Shown: in pieces, positions 1 through 11,300 of the stretch
Numbering within the stretch: position 1 is the stretch's first letter
Layout of the letters: each line of letters begins with the position of its first letter
Origin: Gavia stellata
Taxonomy: Eukaryota; Chordata; Aves; Gaviiformes; Gaviidae
Reading direction: 5' to 3'
Assembly: GCF_030936135.1 (NCBI RefSeq)
Contig: NC_082618.1
Coordinates: forward strand, 6,483,034 to 6,547,033
Length of the DNA stretch: 64,000 nucleotides
Translations under genes and position numbers: made by a program
The notes under the pieces: generated by a model
What the model was told of the DNA's origin: nothing
What the model saw: only the letters and a program-made list of their open reading frames with translations
Databases searched by the model: none

Positions 1-620
1 CCCTGGGGTGAGTGGCAGAGGGGATGGGGTGTGCAAGGCCAGGGCTGGGAGCCAAGCGCTTGGATGAGCAAGAGGTATCTAAGTATATCTTCACTACCGC
101 AGGTTGTCAGAAATCCCCCTTCTCCATTTAAAACCCGGGAAAACAAATCCCGTAGAGAGGAGCACCCGAGCAAGCGTGGCAGGTTGCAGTGCTGGGGTTA
201 TCACGCAGCTGAGTTCGCATCTGCCAGAGCACCCCGAGACCACCCCGCCGGAGAAGCAAAGTTCACCCTCACCTCGGCTGCCATTTCGGACGACGTTTTG
301 CTCGTTTGTGCAGCGATCCCGGCAACTGGTGCAACCTGGGGAACGGCGAGGTGAGGTGAGGCTAGGCTCCAGTCCCGCTGCCCGCTGCCCGCTGCCCGCT
401 GCCCGCTGCCCGCTGCCCGCTGCCCGCCCCGGCTCACCTGCTCCGCAGCGCAGCCCCGGCTGGTCGCTCGCTGCTCCCCGGCCCCGCCGCCCCGCTTTTA
501 CACGCTTCGGAGCGGGGCTGGCGGCTCGTCCCGCCCCGGCGGGGCGGGGTGTCCCCGGGGCCGGCCCCGCTCCGGTCCCCCCTCTCAGCCCCCTTCGCCC
601 TTCCCACCCCTCTCCTGCCT
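1..620. promoter_or_regulatory. CpG-island-like block of an unassigned neighbouring promoter
   Basis: The stretch is GC-rich and CpG-dense from about 230 to 620, in contrast to the AT-rich DNA after 850. It carries first-exon-like signals on both strands. On the + strand a strong donor (GCGAG|GTGAGG) lies at 350/351. On the minus strand a TAAAAG motif (491-500, read right to left) precedes a CAG|GTGAGC donor at 438/437, which would make a very short leader exon. A GTGAGT donor-like motif also lies at 8-13. No reading frame here resembles a family I know. Human synteny would put ASL upstream of CRCP, but I see no ASL coding sequence, so the gene is left unnamed. Confidence 0.45.
374..427. repeat. 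Heptanucleotide tandem repeat (CCCGCTG)n
   Basis: There are seven perfect copies plus a partial copy of the 7-bp unit CCCGCTG. The array lies between the candidate + strand donor at 350 and the candidate minus-strand donor at 438. Perfect copies suggest a young, length-variable minisatellite in a promoter island. Confidence 0.95.
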
Positions 621-3600
621 CTGGCCCCTGCTCGACCAGCACATGAGTATCAAGACAGGGAGAGAAGTTTCTCTGGAGGCAGGGTTGCTGCAAAGAGGAG
701 GGTTGGGAGAGATGCTCTCATGTTGCTTGTTGGTGAAGTTACTGGTGTAGCTTTAGGCAGTGCTCCTGCAGTGCCAGAGGGTCTTGTGTGTGGACAGGTC
801 AGCTACTTTTCTGGGAATATCCTTGTACTGAAGGAGTGACATCACTCTGTGTCATACCTCTCTAATGAGTAGTCTTTGATATTAATGTAATTGATATGAT
901 GGCTGGATCACCATTGCTCTGTCCTCATTACCACCCCAGCAAACACACAAAAATAAAATAGATGTGAGGTACTTGCTCTCTCCCGTTTCTGTGTGGATGA
1001 GACTTTTCACCCCACCTGTAAGGATGCTGCAGCTCCAGCTTTGGGGCTTCCCTGCTGTCACTGGTTGCATGGGGTCCCTCTTGCCAAGAGGCTTCCATGA
1101 GCCTCAGACTGCGGCTGTGGAGTGCGAGGTTGTGCTCTGCAGCCTTGGCAAATAGCCCATATCTTAAACTCATCAAACCCTAAATATCATGGAAGTAAAG
1201 AACTGATTTAAAATACAAGAGAGCTTTGGGAGCAGCAACTCGCAAAGCTGCGGCTCAGCACCAATTTCTCATTAACTTCTCAGACACAGAGCACTTTTCT
1301 GCAGCCGCTCCACAGAAAGCAGAGGGCTTGCTGGCTCACCTCACTCAGTGTGCTACTATGGTATAATATTTTTCCATCTGCATGGTCCAAATGCTTCACA
1401 GTGCTCAGGAAACATATTCCAACTTTCTCCCCCGCATTTTGTTGGGTAATTTTCTTCCCTTTAACTGGCCCTCTTGTCCTTTTCTACTGTTCTCTCAGTT
1501 CTGCAACTTACCTCCTTTTCCTTTTTACACTAGGGCATTTACACTAGGAAACAGTGCTTAATCATTTTGTGATCATGTTCCTTCCTACTCTGCAATCCCT
1601 CATTTTTACCACTTTTCTTGTCTTGTTCACCCTTTAAGAGCATCCTTGTCCATACTCCAGGCTTTGACAAGAGATGGCTGATGTGTTGGGAAAATAGTAA
1701 GCACTGAATTTATAAACAGAGTGAATCTATGTCAATAAGATCTTATTAATCTATGTCTGATATTACATGTGGCAAGGATGCATGCTTTCACATGGGATCT
1801 GTCAGCAGTATCATTGTGTGTTTAACAAACTTCATAGGGATTAGTTTGCTTGCAGTACGCTGCTTAACTTCTGTCCCAGTTTGATCTCAGAGATTATTAA
1901 TTCTTTCTTTTCCCATTTTTAGATGAAACTCTGTATAATAAGAAATTTAGAATATAGAGTAATATTTTTACAAAAAAAATGGAAGAGAAACTGTAAATCC
2001 AAGCAGAAGTCATTAACGTAAAAATGAACATTGAAGAAATAGGATTTCTTAAAGACGCTTGGAGCTGGAGAGTTGAACATTTTTGAGGGGAAAACAATGA
2101 AATAGCATTGCAAAGTAGGTTTTCTAGTGCACACTGAAATGTATTCTCATTACTGTCTTCTCTATTTGGTTTGGATGGCTCTCCACTACCCGTCGTCTTC
2201 TTTTAGTATTTTATTTGCTTAGTGAAATAGAGAGATTAATCCCCAAATCCCCACTCCACAGTTAAATACCACGGAAGGTCTAAGGGAAAGGTCTTCAACT
2301 TATTTTCCCTTCTGGCACAGTGAATGGCACATTGATCATACATTAATATTCCCAGCTACACCCTTTTCCAAGCTGACGTACAATAAGGTGGTACTAGAGA
2401 GTAAATTGCCCATTGTGCAGCATGGAGAGGTTTAATTAAATATATTTTAATGTCCTCAAAGGTTTGAACTTTATTTGTACTTGCTTTTGTAATCAGTCAC
2501 AGCCTTACTACTTCTTTTAGAGTGCATTGTTTGTTGCAAGAGTGCAACACTTGGGGAGTGCAGTTCTTTAATGGTTTCTAGAAATACACTTTTCATAATA
2601 GGACTTATTTTCATAACTGAGTCCAGCGAAGAAAAAAGGATGGCATAAACTGCTACAGTGCACCTTCTTTAAAAACATTCTTTTTTAACAGTCATTTTGG
2701 TTTAGAAAAAGAAAAAAGCTCTATGGGCTGAAAGTGCTAGTCAAACGCACTGTCAGCTAGACTGATGTGAAGCGGTGCTGACATTTTTTGTTAAAAAAAA
2801 CCCACTTTGTTTAATGAATTTTGAATGTAAAAGAAAAAAAGACACTATAGGGTGATCAGCAAAATGCTGAATACAGTAAACATCTTTCATGACAAAGAAT
2901 ACAAATACCCTGCAGATCTGCTTTCAATAGCAATTACTAGGCCCCCTGCTTTCAATAGTTAATACCGAGGCCCCCCTCTCACCGAGCCTTCGTGGTAACA
3001 ATCACAAGCCAATGCTTAAAATGTTGACATGCTAAGCACATTTAGAAAAACCTATGTCTGCATTCCCTATGGATGGTGTAGCATAACTGTCTAACACCTA
3101 AAGTGCACCAATTAAAAACAAAGTGAACCGAGCTAATCACCTCATCTCCTGAAAAGTTGTATGTAAGGGTAATGAGTTCCCTCTTAGATATTCCCCTTCT
3201 CCCTTGCATGATGTCAGTGGATGTGTAACTGGTCCATATGTGTATTTACACCCTAGCAGGCTATATGTCTCCACTGGAAAATATTTAGGAAGAATATCTC
3301 TATTAGAAAAAAAATTGAAAGCTGTTGAGAGAGGCATTTGTATTATGCTCATTCATCCCAGCTGCTGGGTAGGGCATCATCATCATGGATTGCAAGAAAG
3401 AATATCAGCAAAGGTCTAGAATTAAACTTTTGGAGAAACAGTGAAAATAAAATTGGTGCTGGGGGTGAGACATAAAGAGGGGATGCAAAGGAGAAATTAA
3501 ATTAATATGCTGAAGATTTTGAACCCATATCTAAAGAGGGTGGTGAGGGGCAGGCAAAGATTAGTAGATTTCTAGAACAAAACTCTGAAATTTGATAGGC

Positions 3601-4529
3601 TGGAAATACCATATTTTCAAATGAAAGCTGACATCCTTTCCCTTCTTTTCTTCCCTTTAGCCTGGCTGGGAGCTGGTGTACAGGCAGTTTCACGTGCAGG
3701 GTTTGAAACATGGCAGAGAAGTTACAGAGCATTTGCTGTGCCGGTTTTGGCCGACTTGCAAGGTCAGTTAATCCTGACATGGAAAAGGACAGCATCCATT
3801 ACTTCCTGTCCACTGACTCAGACCAACGGCTTTCAGTCTGCAGTTTGGAGACCCTTCTCCTGGCTCTTTTTCCATAGGACTCCATGACAAATTATTCTGG
3901 AGTATAAATGAATTTCTATCTGTACTACAATCTGTGTGTGATGGGGTCCACGTGTCCACTGAAACTTTTTTAGGGGTCTTCAACTGAAAAGGCTGAAAAA
4001 GCTTTGCAGTAGGCTTTTAAACTTTGCCCGGCACTTAGGTATCTGATGACGATGAGCTGGAAGCTGTTTGTTGCCCACTGTCCTGGCAATGAATACTGCT
4101 CCTGAAGCACTGCATTTTGCTCACGTTATTAGAATTGGTTGAGGATTTGCAACACCCCAAGGAGCAGCAAAGTCTCCAAGAGAGAGTGGATTTTATTCTG
4201 GCTTGATTCTTGAGAGAAAAGTGGCTGGTGGATTTTGTGCTAGTATTGCAAGCCGGAGGTTGTGTGCACAAGTAGTCTAACCCATTTGGTTCCCTAGATT
4301 GCTCTTACAGCCCTGCTGCAAATGAGCAAGTGTGTGTGTATGTAACTCCCTAGGGAGTTAGTGGTGTTGTGTTTGCATATAAACTTTTGCCTGAGAGATA
4401 ATGGCAAAATAAATGAATTAATGTTTCCTTGCCTCTCAGTCTCTGAGCCAGACAATTTTCTTTGCTGTAGCCAATGGGATTTTCAGCTATTTGCACTCAA
4501 TGAGGTGTCTTTGTTTTCTCGAGAATGAA
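621..4529. other. Intergenic DNA upstream of the tRNA/CRCP locus, no gene recognised
   Basis: The composition becomes AT-rich after about 850. Open frames are short (under 100 codons), lack splice context and resemble nothing I recognise. The only structure noted is a short tandem duplication near 2918-2976. No promoter, RNA gene or intact transposon is visible. Confidence 0.6.
2918..2976. repeat. Two-copy diverged tandem duplication (about 28-31 bp unit)
   Basis: The motif CTGCTTTCAATAG followed by a TA-rich stretch and a GGCCCCC run occurs twice in tandem, at about 2918-2945 and 2946-2976. The second half of the unit has diverged. Confidence 0.8.
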
Positions 4530-4703
4530 AATTCAAGGAGCGTGTGGATGTGGCATTGTGGGATGTGGCTTGATGGGCATGGTGCTGTGTGGTGTTGGGT
4601 GGGTTGGCTTTTGGTGTGTTGTGGGTTTTTTTTGTTTTTTTTTTTTTTTTAAGGTTGGACTTGATGATCTTACAGGTCTTTTCCAACCTTAGTGATTCTG
4701 TGA
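4530..4703 (+). mobile_element. CR1 LINE 3'-end fragment
   Basis: The segment 4652-4703 reads GGTTGGACTTGATGATCTT, then AGGTCTTTTCCAACCTTAGTGATTCTGTG. This is the diagnostic 3' terminus of chicken-repeat-1 (CR1) elements in sense orientation. The upstream part (GGCATGGTGCTGTGTGGTG) is also CR1-like, but it is interrupted by an expanded T-tract at about 4626-4650. It is a 5'-truncated, non-coding relic. The 3' boundary is firm and the 5' boundary is approximate. Confidence 0.85.
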
Positions 4704-5059
4704 AAAGGGCTCTTGCAAAATTTAGTAGCACATAGATTAAATGGGAAAGAATCACAGTGATGGTAGGAAAAAGACATATGATGCTGATGAGCGTGGTAAG
4801 GTGTATGTACAGGTGCTTTAAAAGGCAATAGGAGTATTACACAACTAGTTCAGCCTTACAGTATTCCGTTTGCACATGGCTAGAGATTTGATTTGGAAGG
4901 ACCTCTACAATACTCTCTTCCCCCCGTCATACTCAACAGTGGCGAGTTGTCAGAATCAGAGTGGGTTTTCAGAACGCGTTTTGCCGCAAATGGCGGGTTT
5001 TGTAGTTCCTGTCCACGCGAGCTACAACTCAGGGGGCGGGACCACTCTTACCATCACGG

Positions 5060-5130
5060 GCATTGGTGGTTCAGTGGTAGAATTCTCGCCTGCCACGCGG
5101 GAGGCCCGGGTTCGATTCCCGGCCAATGCA
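5060..5130 (+). tRNA. tRNA-Gly (anticodon GCC)
   Basis: This is a 71-nt canonical cytosolic glycine tRNA. The acceptor arms GCATTGG and CCAATGC pair fully and are followed by discriminator A. The anticodon GCC is at 5092-5094 in a TGCCACG loop closed by a 5-bp stem. The T-arm contains GGTTCGATTCC. The internal promoter is intact, with an A box at 5067-5077 (TGGTTCAGTGG) and a B box at 5109-5119. There is no intron, and the 3' CCA is not encoded, as expected for a eukaryote. A Pol III terminator follows within 8 nt. The gene sits on the same strand as CRCP, 218 bp upstream of its ATG, and should be functional. Confidence 0.98.
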
Positions 5131-5137
5131 GCCCAGA

Positions 5138-5148
5138 TTTTATTTTTT
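5138..5148 (+). terminator. RNA polymerase III terminator of tRNA-Gly
   Basis: TTTT (5138-5141), an A, then TTTTTT (5143-5148) starts 8 nt after the mature tRNA end. A T4 tract backed up by a T6 tract is an efficient Pol III stop. It would keep Pol III from running into CRCP exon 1. Confidence 0.93.
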
Positions 5149-5343
5149 ACACCACCCCCCCACCCCCGTCATTTCTCCTTCCTTTTCCGCTTCCGTTCCG
5201 CCCGCCAAAACTTACTTTAGCGCAACCCAGCCTCACCCCGCCTCTCCTTGCCGTCGCCGGGCGGGCTGCGGGTGTGTGCGTGGAAGTTCTGCGGCGAGGC
5301 GGCGGCCAGGGGCAGCCCCAGCGCACGGCCCTGCTCGGGGCGG

Positions 5344-5356
5344 ACAAGATGGAGGT
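5344..5356 (+). promoter_or_regulatory. CRCP: TISU/YY1-like element over the CRCP start codon
   Basis: The bases ACAAGATGGAGGT surround the ATG at 5349. They match the TISU/YY1 consensus (SAASATGGCGGC) at 10 of 12 positions. TISU elements combine YY1-dependent transcription with start selection on mRNAs that have very short 5'UTRs. If this one works, the CRCP leader may be short and begin downstream of the tRNA gene. This is inferred from sequence only. Confidence 0.5.
5349..5356 (+). CDS. CRCP: CRCP coding exon 1 (coding part, 8 nt)
   Basis: The start codon is ATG at 5349, followed by GAG and the first two bases of a Val codon. The intron begins GTAAGG at 5357. This donor is required because exon 2 begins with a single A that completes GTA (Val) before AAA GAT. 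An overlapping GT two bases earlier (GTGTAA at 5355) would shift the frame and reach a stop in exon 2. The 5' end of the exon (TSS) is not determined. Confidence 0.93.
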
Positions 5357-8300
5357 GTAAGGAGCGGCGGGGGGGGCGCGGGGACGGGCCGCTGCCGCCT
5401 CCCCCCCGGCTGCGACTCTTCCGTGGCGGCAGCGGGGGCTCCAGGGCCGGGGTGGGGGTGTGTGGATATCTGGGGGTGTGTGGATATCTATATGGGCGTG
5501 CCTCCGTGTGCGTGTTGGCGTGAGGGCTGGGTTGTAGCTATATGGGCCTGCAGCGTGTGTGGACATCTATATGGGCCTGCCAGGGGTGTATGGGGGGTGT
5601 GCTGGGCCTTTAACGCCTCCATAGCCAGCACTGTGTTCAGGCATTCTGGTGAGAAACTGAGTTGTGGTTTTTTTTTTTCTTTGATTTAAAAATCTTGCTG
5701 CAGCATCAGTTTGTTTGGGCAAAAGGCGTCGAGGCTCAGCTTGACTCCCGCTCTCCGTCCCCACCTCCCCTGCCCCTCCTGTCCCCTGGCGCGCCATTTT
5801 CCCTTCTGCCCCGGCAGAGGTGAAACGCAAATCCTCTGCTGCAGCTTCTGGGAGAGAGCTGTCCCTGTGAGCGCCAGGTAGACGGCTTGTGGGAGCTGAA
5901 CATGCTGGAGAAGGAGAAAACCTGCCGGCTGTGCTCCAGCAATTGCAAACATAAGAGGCGAGTCAAAATTTTGGCTAGCTGATGGTTCCTGGCAGTTACC
6001 CCAGGCTGCCCTCCCAGCAAGTTGTGTTGCCTTCCTACGCTGACAGCACTACGCATGTTTCTGTCTTGTTAGCGTCACCTGGGCACAAAACGATAGGATT
6101 TGACCTATTTTGAAGCTTAGAAACTCATTCTTGTGAGTTCTGTGGAGGCTGTTACGTGTGTGGTTATGTACATGTACGCAGTGCTGGTTTGTAATGAGTG
6201 GTGGCATGGAGGATGCCAGTCCCGTGGGATGTACGTCACCGTCCGCCAAAGTCAGCTCAGTTATTGCAGTTCATGTTACCCATAGATGCTTTATTATCAT
6301 TAAATCTTCTATACTATTATATCTATTATCATAAATCTTCTACATGTAAAATTCAAAAGCAGGTAACAAATGACACGACCATTGAAATACGGGTTTGTGT
6401 TACATTAGCCTTAACATGAGTAGCAGCCTGCAGGGACGTGAGCTGTTCTTCCTGTTGTATACTGAAAAATGCTGTGAAACTCATACACAGGCTCAAAGTT
6501 GCAGTCGCATGTAAGGAAAGATAGGATTTGCCCTGCTGAGAAAGATGCTTTGGATACCATTAGTAGTAAGTCTGTGATGCTGCTTATACATACACTTGTT
6601 TTTTACTACCTTGAGTAGCCCAAATTACTTTACTGGTGCTACCTCTTTTAGTTCCAGTAGGAAGGTGCATCAGAGGTAGAAGACCTGGGCTGAAGTCCTG
6701 AGCTGGGGGTGGGTGGCCCTTACATTGGAATGGAACAACTTAGTCCATTTTGCACTTGAATTGCTGTTGGAATTTAATCTCCCTAATCTTTTGCCTCCTG
6801 CCAAATGGCCTTCCTATAGGGAAGCTCTGCAACTAGGAAAACCTCTCCTAAGTTCTTACTGTGTCAGAAGTATCTGTTACTAGAGAAAAGAACCCTTCAG
6901 GAAACATTGTGGTTTAAATATACAACATATTTTAAGCAGTAGATTTAAAAACTTGAAGTGTCAGTGATATTTTTAGAGGTGTGCTGCCATACACTAAGAT
7001 ATTTTTTGATACATGCAGAAGGCCTTCTCAATAATATTTTGGTTTGGACTAAAATTTGGGCAAATACTACCTATTTAAAGAGTCTAAAAAGTGTTTATAC
7101 GTTTGGTGTTAATATGACTTTTTTTTCCTTTCTGCTTAAGTCTTAATCTCATAAAAATGAAGCATTGTTTAGTTGATGATTTAACAATATACATTAGAAT
7201 TCATTATTTATAATTTCTTGTTTTCTGAATGTAAAATTGATAGTTGATTCATGAGATTTAGGACTGAAGACAATTGTATTTCTGCTTTATAAGTCCTGCA
7301 AAGCAACTGGTCTTGTTTATCAGTTTATAATTCTGGTATTTCAGCACAACAGAAATTGTTGAAGATTTGAGACTGACTTATTTGCTATCCATTGTTAGAA
7401 GAAAAAATAAGTATTTTTCTGAATGACAAAGTGTTTTTTAATTAAAGGAGCAATTGTCTTAAGTAATTTAACTTCAGAAAGATTTCACAGACTCATTTGC
7501 ATAGTAATGTATTTACTCTATATGACCCTTTCACTTATTTAACAGAATAATTCCCTATATAATTATTCTATAGCATTATTCTTTCTAACAAAGAATGTCT
7601 TTGATCCATAGGAATTTCTGTAGCGATAGCCTGAATGCAAATATTCTGAAGAATTGCATTTACCTAACAACAAAAGCTATATGGTTTGTAAAACATGAAT
7701 GAAAACTAATGCGTGTGTGAGCTCACTTGCTGAAGTTTCACTCGAGTCAGCGAAATGGAAGTTGAAGTTTATCTCAGCGTATTTTAGAAGGTCCTTTTCA
7801 TTTAAAAACAATGATAGAACCTGTGGAAGTTTGTGGACGCATTTAACTCATTAGAAAGTGATGAACGTGACAGTTCTATTCAAACAGTTGACGGTGCTTA
7901 ACAATACATTGCACCTTTTTTTTCCTTTTTTTTTATAAGCTGCTGCACAGACCTGAGAAAGGCCTTTTTTTCCTTTTGTATGGAAACGTTCTGTTGTTGT
8001 GGCTGCTGTCTGCTCAGCAGAATGTGTTGTTCAGGGAATATAGGATGTTCTGCATCAGGTTTTTCCTCCCTTTTTTAATTTAAAAATACAAAATTACAAT
8101 ATCCAATAGTAAGAGAGGTATGATTAATCTAAATATGCGCTTGATTCAAAGAGAGTGCATTCAGCCTAGCAGTGGTGGATAACGATTCGTGCTTAATTGG
8201 GACAGAATTAGTGGGGAAGTGTTTGGCTGGTGGAAAATGGGAAGCTCTCAGCCTTGCCCTGCTAATAAAGGAGTAGCCACATAAGGTTCAAAGAATAAAT

Positions 8301-11300
8301 AAAGTGGAAATGCAGTAAGGTGGTTTTTTTTAACTCAGTACAGTATGTGTAAATATAGTGCCATGTCTATATCTATACACACACACACAGAGTACAGAAA
8401 TACTCATTGTATTTTCTTTTTCCATGCTGTTGACAAATAAATAAATACTGTATGTTATCTTAATGATTTTTCCTGTTAGTCTTTATTCAAATAAAACTGG
8501 AGGCCTGTTTTTGTAAGGAAGAAGCAAGGCAATCTGGTTTTTCTTCATAAAATTGGATGAGTGAATAAAATAGTGTGGCTGCTGAGTAGAAAGATTGTCA
8601 TGTAAGTGTATTATGATTTATGGGGCAAATTGTGCAAAATATACTGTATATTTAAGTAATAATTATACTAACAATATGGAAAAATATTTTCCAGAGGTGG
8701 CAACAGCTTGGTAGTTGTAGAATCACAACAAATAGATTTCTTGAGGATTTTTTTGAAGAAACCAACTTTATGAAAATAGTGTCTGTTCTTGTAGGATCTG
8801 CGTAACTCAGCAAAGAAAAATTTTAGACAGTTTCATTTAGAACATAAATTAATCGGTTTCATTTTTCCTTTTAGAAAAGATGCAAATGCCGCATTGCTAA
8901 GTAACTTTGAGGTAAGTTTATCTGTGTCCTGGTTTTAAACCAACAGTTTAAAGCTGTACTCAGTCACTTGTATACTTCTTTCAAAGCTGAAAATTGCCAG
9001 TGGCAATCAGCAAGACCTGTATGTGATTTCCACCTGCTCCATTTGATCTGTTATTAAGAAAAAAGCTTTTTAAAGAAAATCTAGTTTTCTAGAAAATTAC
9101 TAGTTTTCATTACTAATGGGTGCTGTATTATTATTTGGTTGGTCCCAAATCTATAAAAACAGATAGAAATAACTTTTTTCAAATAGGTGAGGAACAGATC
9201 TTTAGAATGTCGGTAACTTTAACTTCAGCCTTGCGTAGTACACTGTTGCCGTGTGGTTAGTTTCTTGAATCCTCTTGTGTATGGTGGTTTGTCATTGAGG
9301 ATTCGATTCTCCACATCTTTGAACACTTGTGTATTTGGGCAAGTGCACTAGATTTACTGGTGCTTTGTCTGACGTATGGTGCATTGGATCCCAAATCAGG
9401 AATGTTGACACCAGCGATGTCCAAGATACCTTTTTTTGAATTTTGTCTTATGACAAGCCAATATACCACCGAATGAGTGACACACGCTGATTGCTGGAGT
9501 CTCTTTAATATTGCAACTAAAAATTCTTGCAGAAAAATTGAAACGGTTTTCACAGATGGCTGCTGCTAGAATCTATGTTTCATATTTAACTTTAGCATTG
9601 TGATGTGCAGTATCACTTGAGAACCTGTAACTCATTAATGCGTAGTTATATTAAGCCAGAGCTACTACAAATGCAGTCTTACACCCCTGAATGCCTGACA
9701 GTATTTTTTTTAAAGATCTTGAGGTGTTTCCAAAGCAGGATAGGTTATAGTAAGGGTGAGGCAGTTTGCTGATCTGAGATGTGTTACTCAGGATAAACAC
9801 TCCTAGAAACCAGTGACGTACCTCAGTCTGGTGTCATGGGGAAGCTATGGTGCCCTGTCATAACAAACAATGAATATTGGCATACAAATAAAAAAATAAT
9901 CTTTCTTTTTAGTATAGAGCAGTTCTGAATCATTTTCCTCTCTCCAGAGCAAACATATTTTTTCAGTGAAGCAGAAAGAAATGTTGTGTTCTTGTTGGTT
10001 TAACTTCTGCCAGGTAGTGGAAAGATTTCAATGCTTTGTTTATGAATGTAAATTTTTGAATGGTTTTAATAACCCAAGTGCTTTGTTTATATTGTTTTAT
10101 TGCTGAAGCTTGAAAGTTGCACAGCTGTTTCATCCTATTCTGAAATAAATCTTGAAATGTTTTATCTTGAGCTGCATTTGTCTGCAGAGAACCATCTGGT
10201 GACTGTTAGAAGAGCTTTAGTGAGGTACTTGGAAACAACTGTCTTGCCTAAGAAATAGGTGATGTTATGTCAGCCAAACGAGTATTGAGTGTCTGTTTGT
10301 TAAAAACATGTACTATTGCAGTACAGAAAATAGCAAGTATTTCAGAGATTATTTATTGCAAAATCTTCTCTGCTTTCTTCTTCATTTGCTGGGATATTGT
10401 TGGAATCGAGGTATTACTGGCTGCTGAGTCAGGTAGTGGTGTCGGGCACATTATGTAAAGTCTATAGGTGTCCTAAATGTATGGTCCAGAATAGGGAGAA
10501 CTGCAGAATCCATTCTTCGTGCTCTTTAGTCAGAACTTTCTTCAGCTGAGTCTTTATGTTAGTGAATGTACCACGTGTGTTGAAAAAGAGCAAAAGGAAG
10601 TGGAAAACGAAAGTTACTGATGAGAGTGCTTATTTCTCATTTCTCTTTCACAGCAGTTGTCATGCATGCAGCTTTTTGATTCTTTGCAGGAAGGGATTTG
10701 CAGTGTCTGCAGCTACAGGCTTTTGGGGCATGGCTTTTTACTGCTCTTCAAAGTACTGATTCCCCTAAAACTACCGATCTCTTTCTGTTTGCTGCTCTTT
10801 CCAGTTGCAATTTGACTGGCATAGCTAACATTCTCTTTATTGAGGTAATACTTTGCACAGAAAGTGGTGGTTGAAAGGAGTATTCAGGATTGACATGTTG
10901 TATGTTCCATGCCTACATTTCTTCTGTGAGTTTGGAGTTGTCATTTTGTGTTGTGTTGTCACTGGCTACGTTTTCTTCAAATATTTACTAGATAAAAGTT
11001 CGTAGCTTGTGTTTTGGCTTTCAAGTCAGGATTGACAGGTGTTCCTTTTTCATAGAAGATGCAGTATAAAGTAGTTGCTGGATTCGTAGCCGGTTATGTT
11101 CTTATTTCTCACTGTCTGGAAATGTTTGTATTCTTATTTCTATGGACTTGTCAGTTTATAATGCCATTGGATCTGGATCTTGAATGAAGCTAGTTAAAAA
11201 TCAGGGGATAAACAGTAAGAAGTGGTCTGTTACTTTGCTGTGGGTATTGGCTCTGGATATACCGTGACGTCTGAAGCAAAACATCTGAAGCAATTTCAAC

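Larger units (their letters stand above)
4970..5460 (+). promoter_or_regulatory. CRCP: CpG-island promoter of CRCP, containing a tRNA gene
   Basis: CpG density rises abruptly at about 4970 and falls after about 5460. Upstream of the tRNA gene there is a YY1-like AAATGGCGGG (4988-4997). Two inverted ACTACA-type motifs follow (TTTGTAGTTCC at 4999-5009 and GCTACAACTC at 5021-5030), as does a GC box GGGGGCGGG (5032-5040). The ACTACA motifs resemble ZNF143/STAF sites. No TATA box is evident, which fits a housekeeping gene. Whether Pol II starts upstream or downstream of the tRNA cannot be read from sequence. The motif assignments are pattern matches, not measured binding. Confidence 0.7.
5357..8874 (+). 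other. CRCP: CRCP intron 1
   Basis: This is a 3.5-kb GT-AG intron. Its first about 100 bases belong to the CpG island, followed by GT-rich degenerate repeats (5457-5585). The rest is AT-rich. A short duplicated block lies at 6292-6342 and a dinucleotide AC run at about 8378-8389. No RNA gene or additional exon is recognised. Confidence 0.9.

Noticed and set aside
1-4500. Search for ASL (argininosuccinate lyase/delta-crystallin) exons upstream of CRCP
   Set aside because: No ASL peptide motif could be found in either strand, so the expected neighbour must lie outside the window.
9257-9553. 98-codon minus-strand frame in CRCP intron 2, checked as a possible transposon fragment
   Set aside because: No match to a transposase, reverse transcriptase or gag pattern that I know, and no repeat ends or poly(A).
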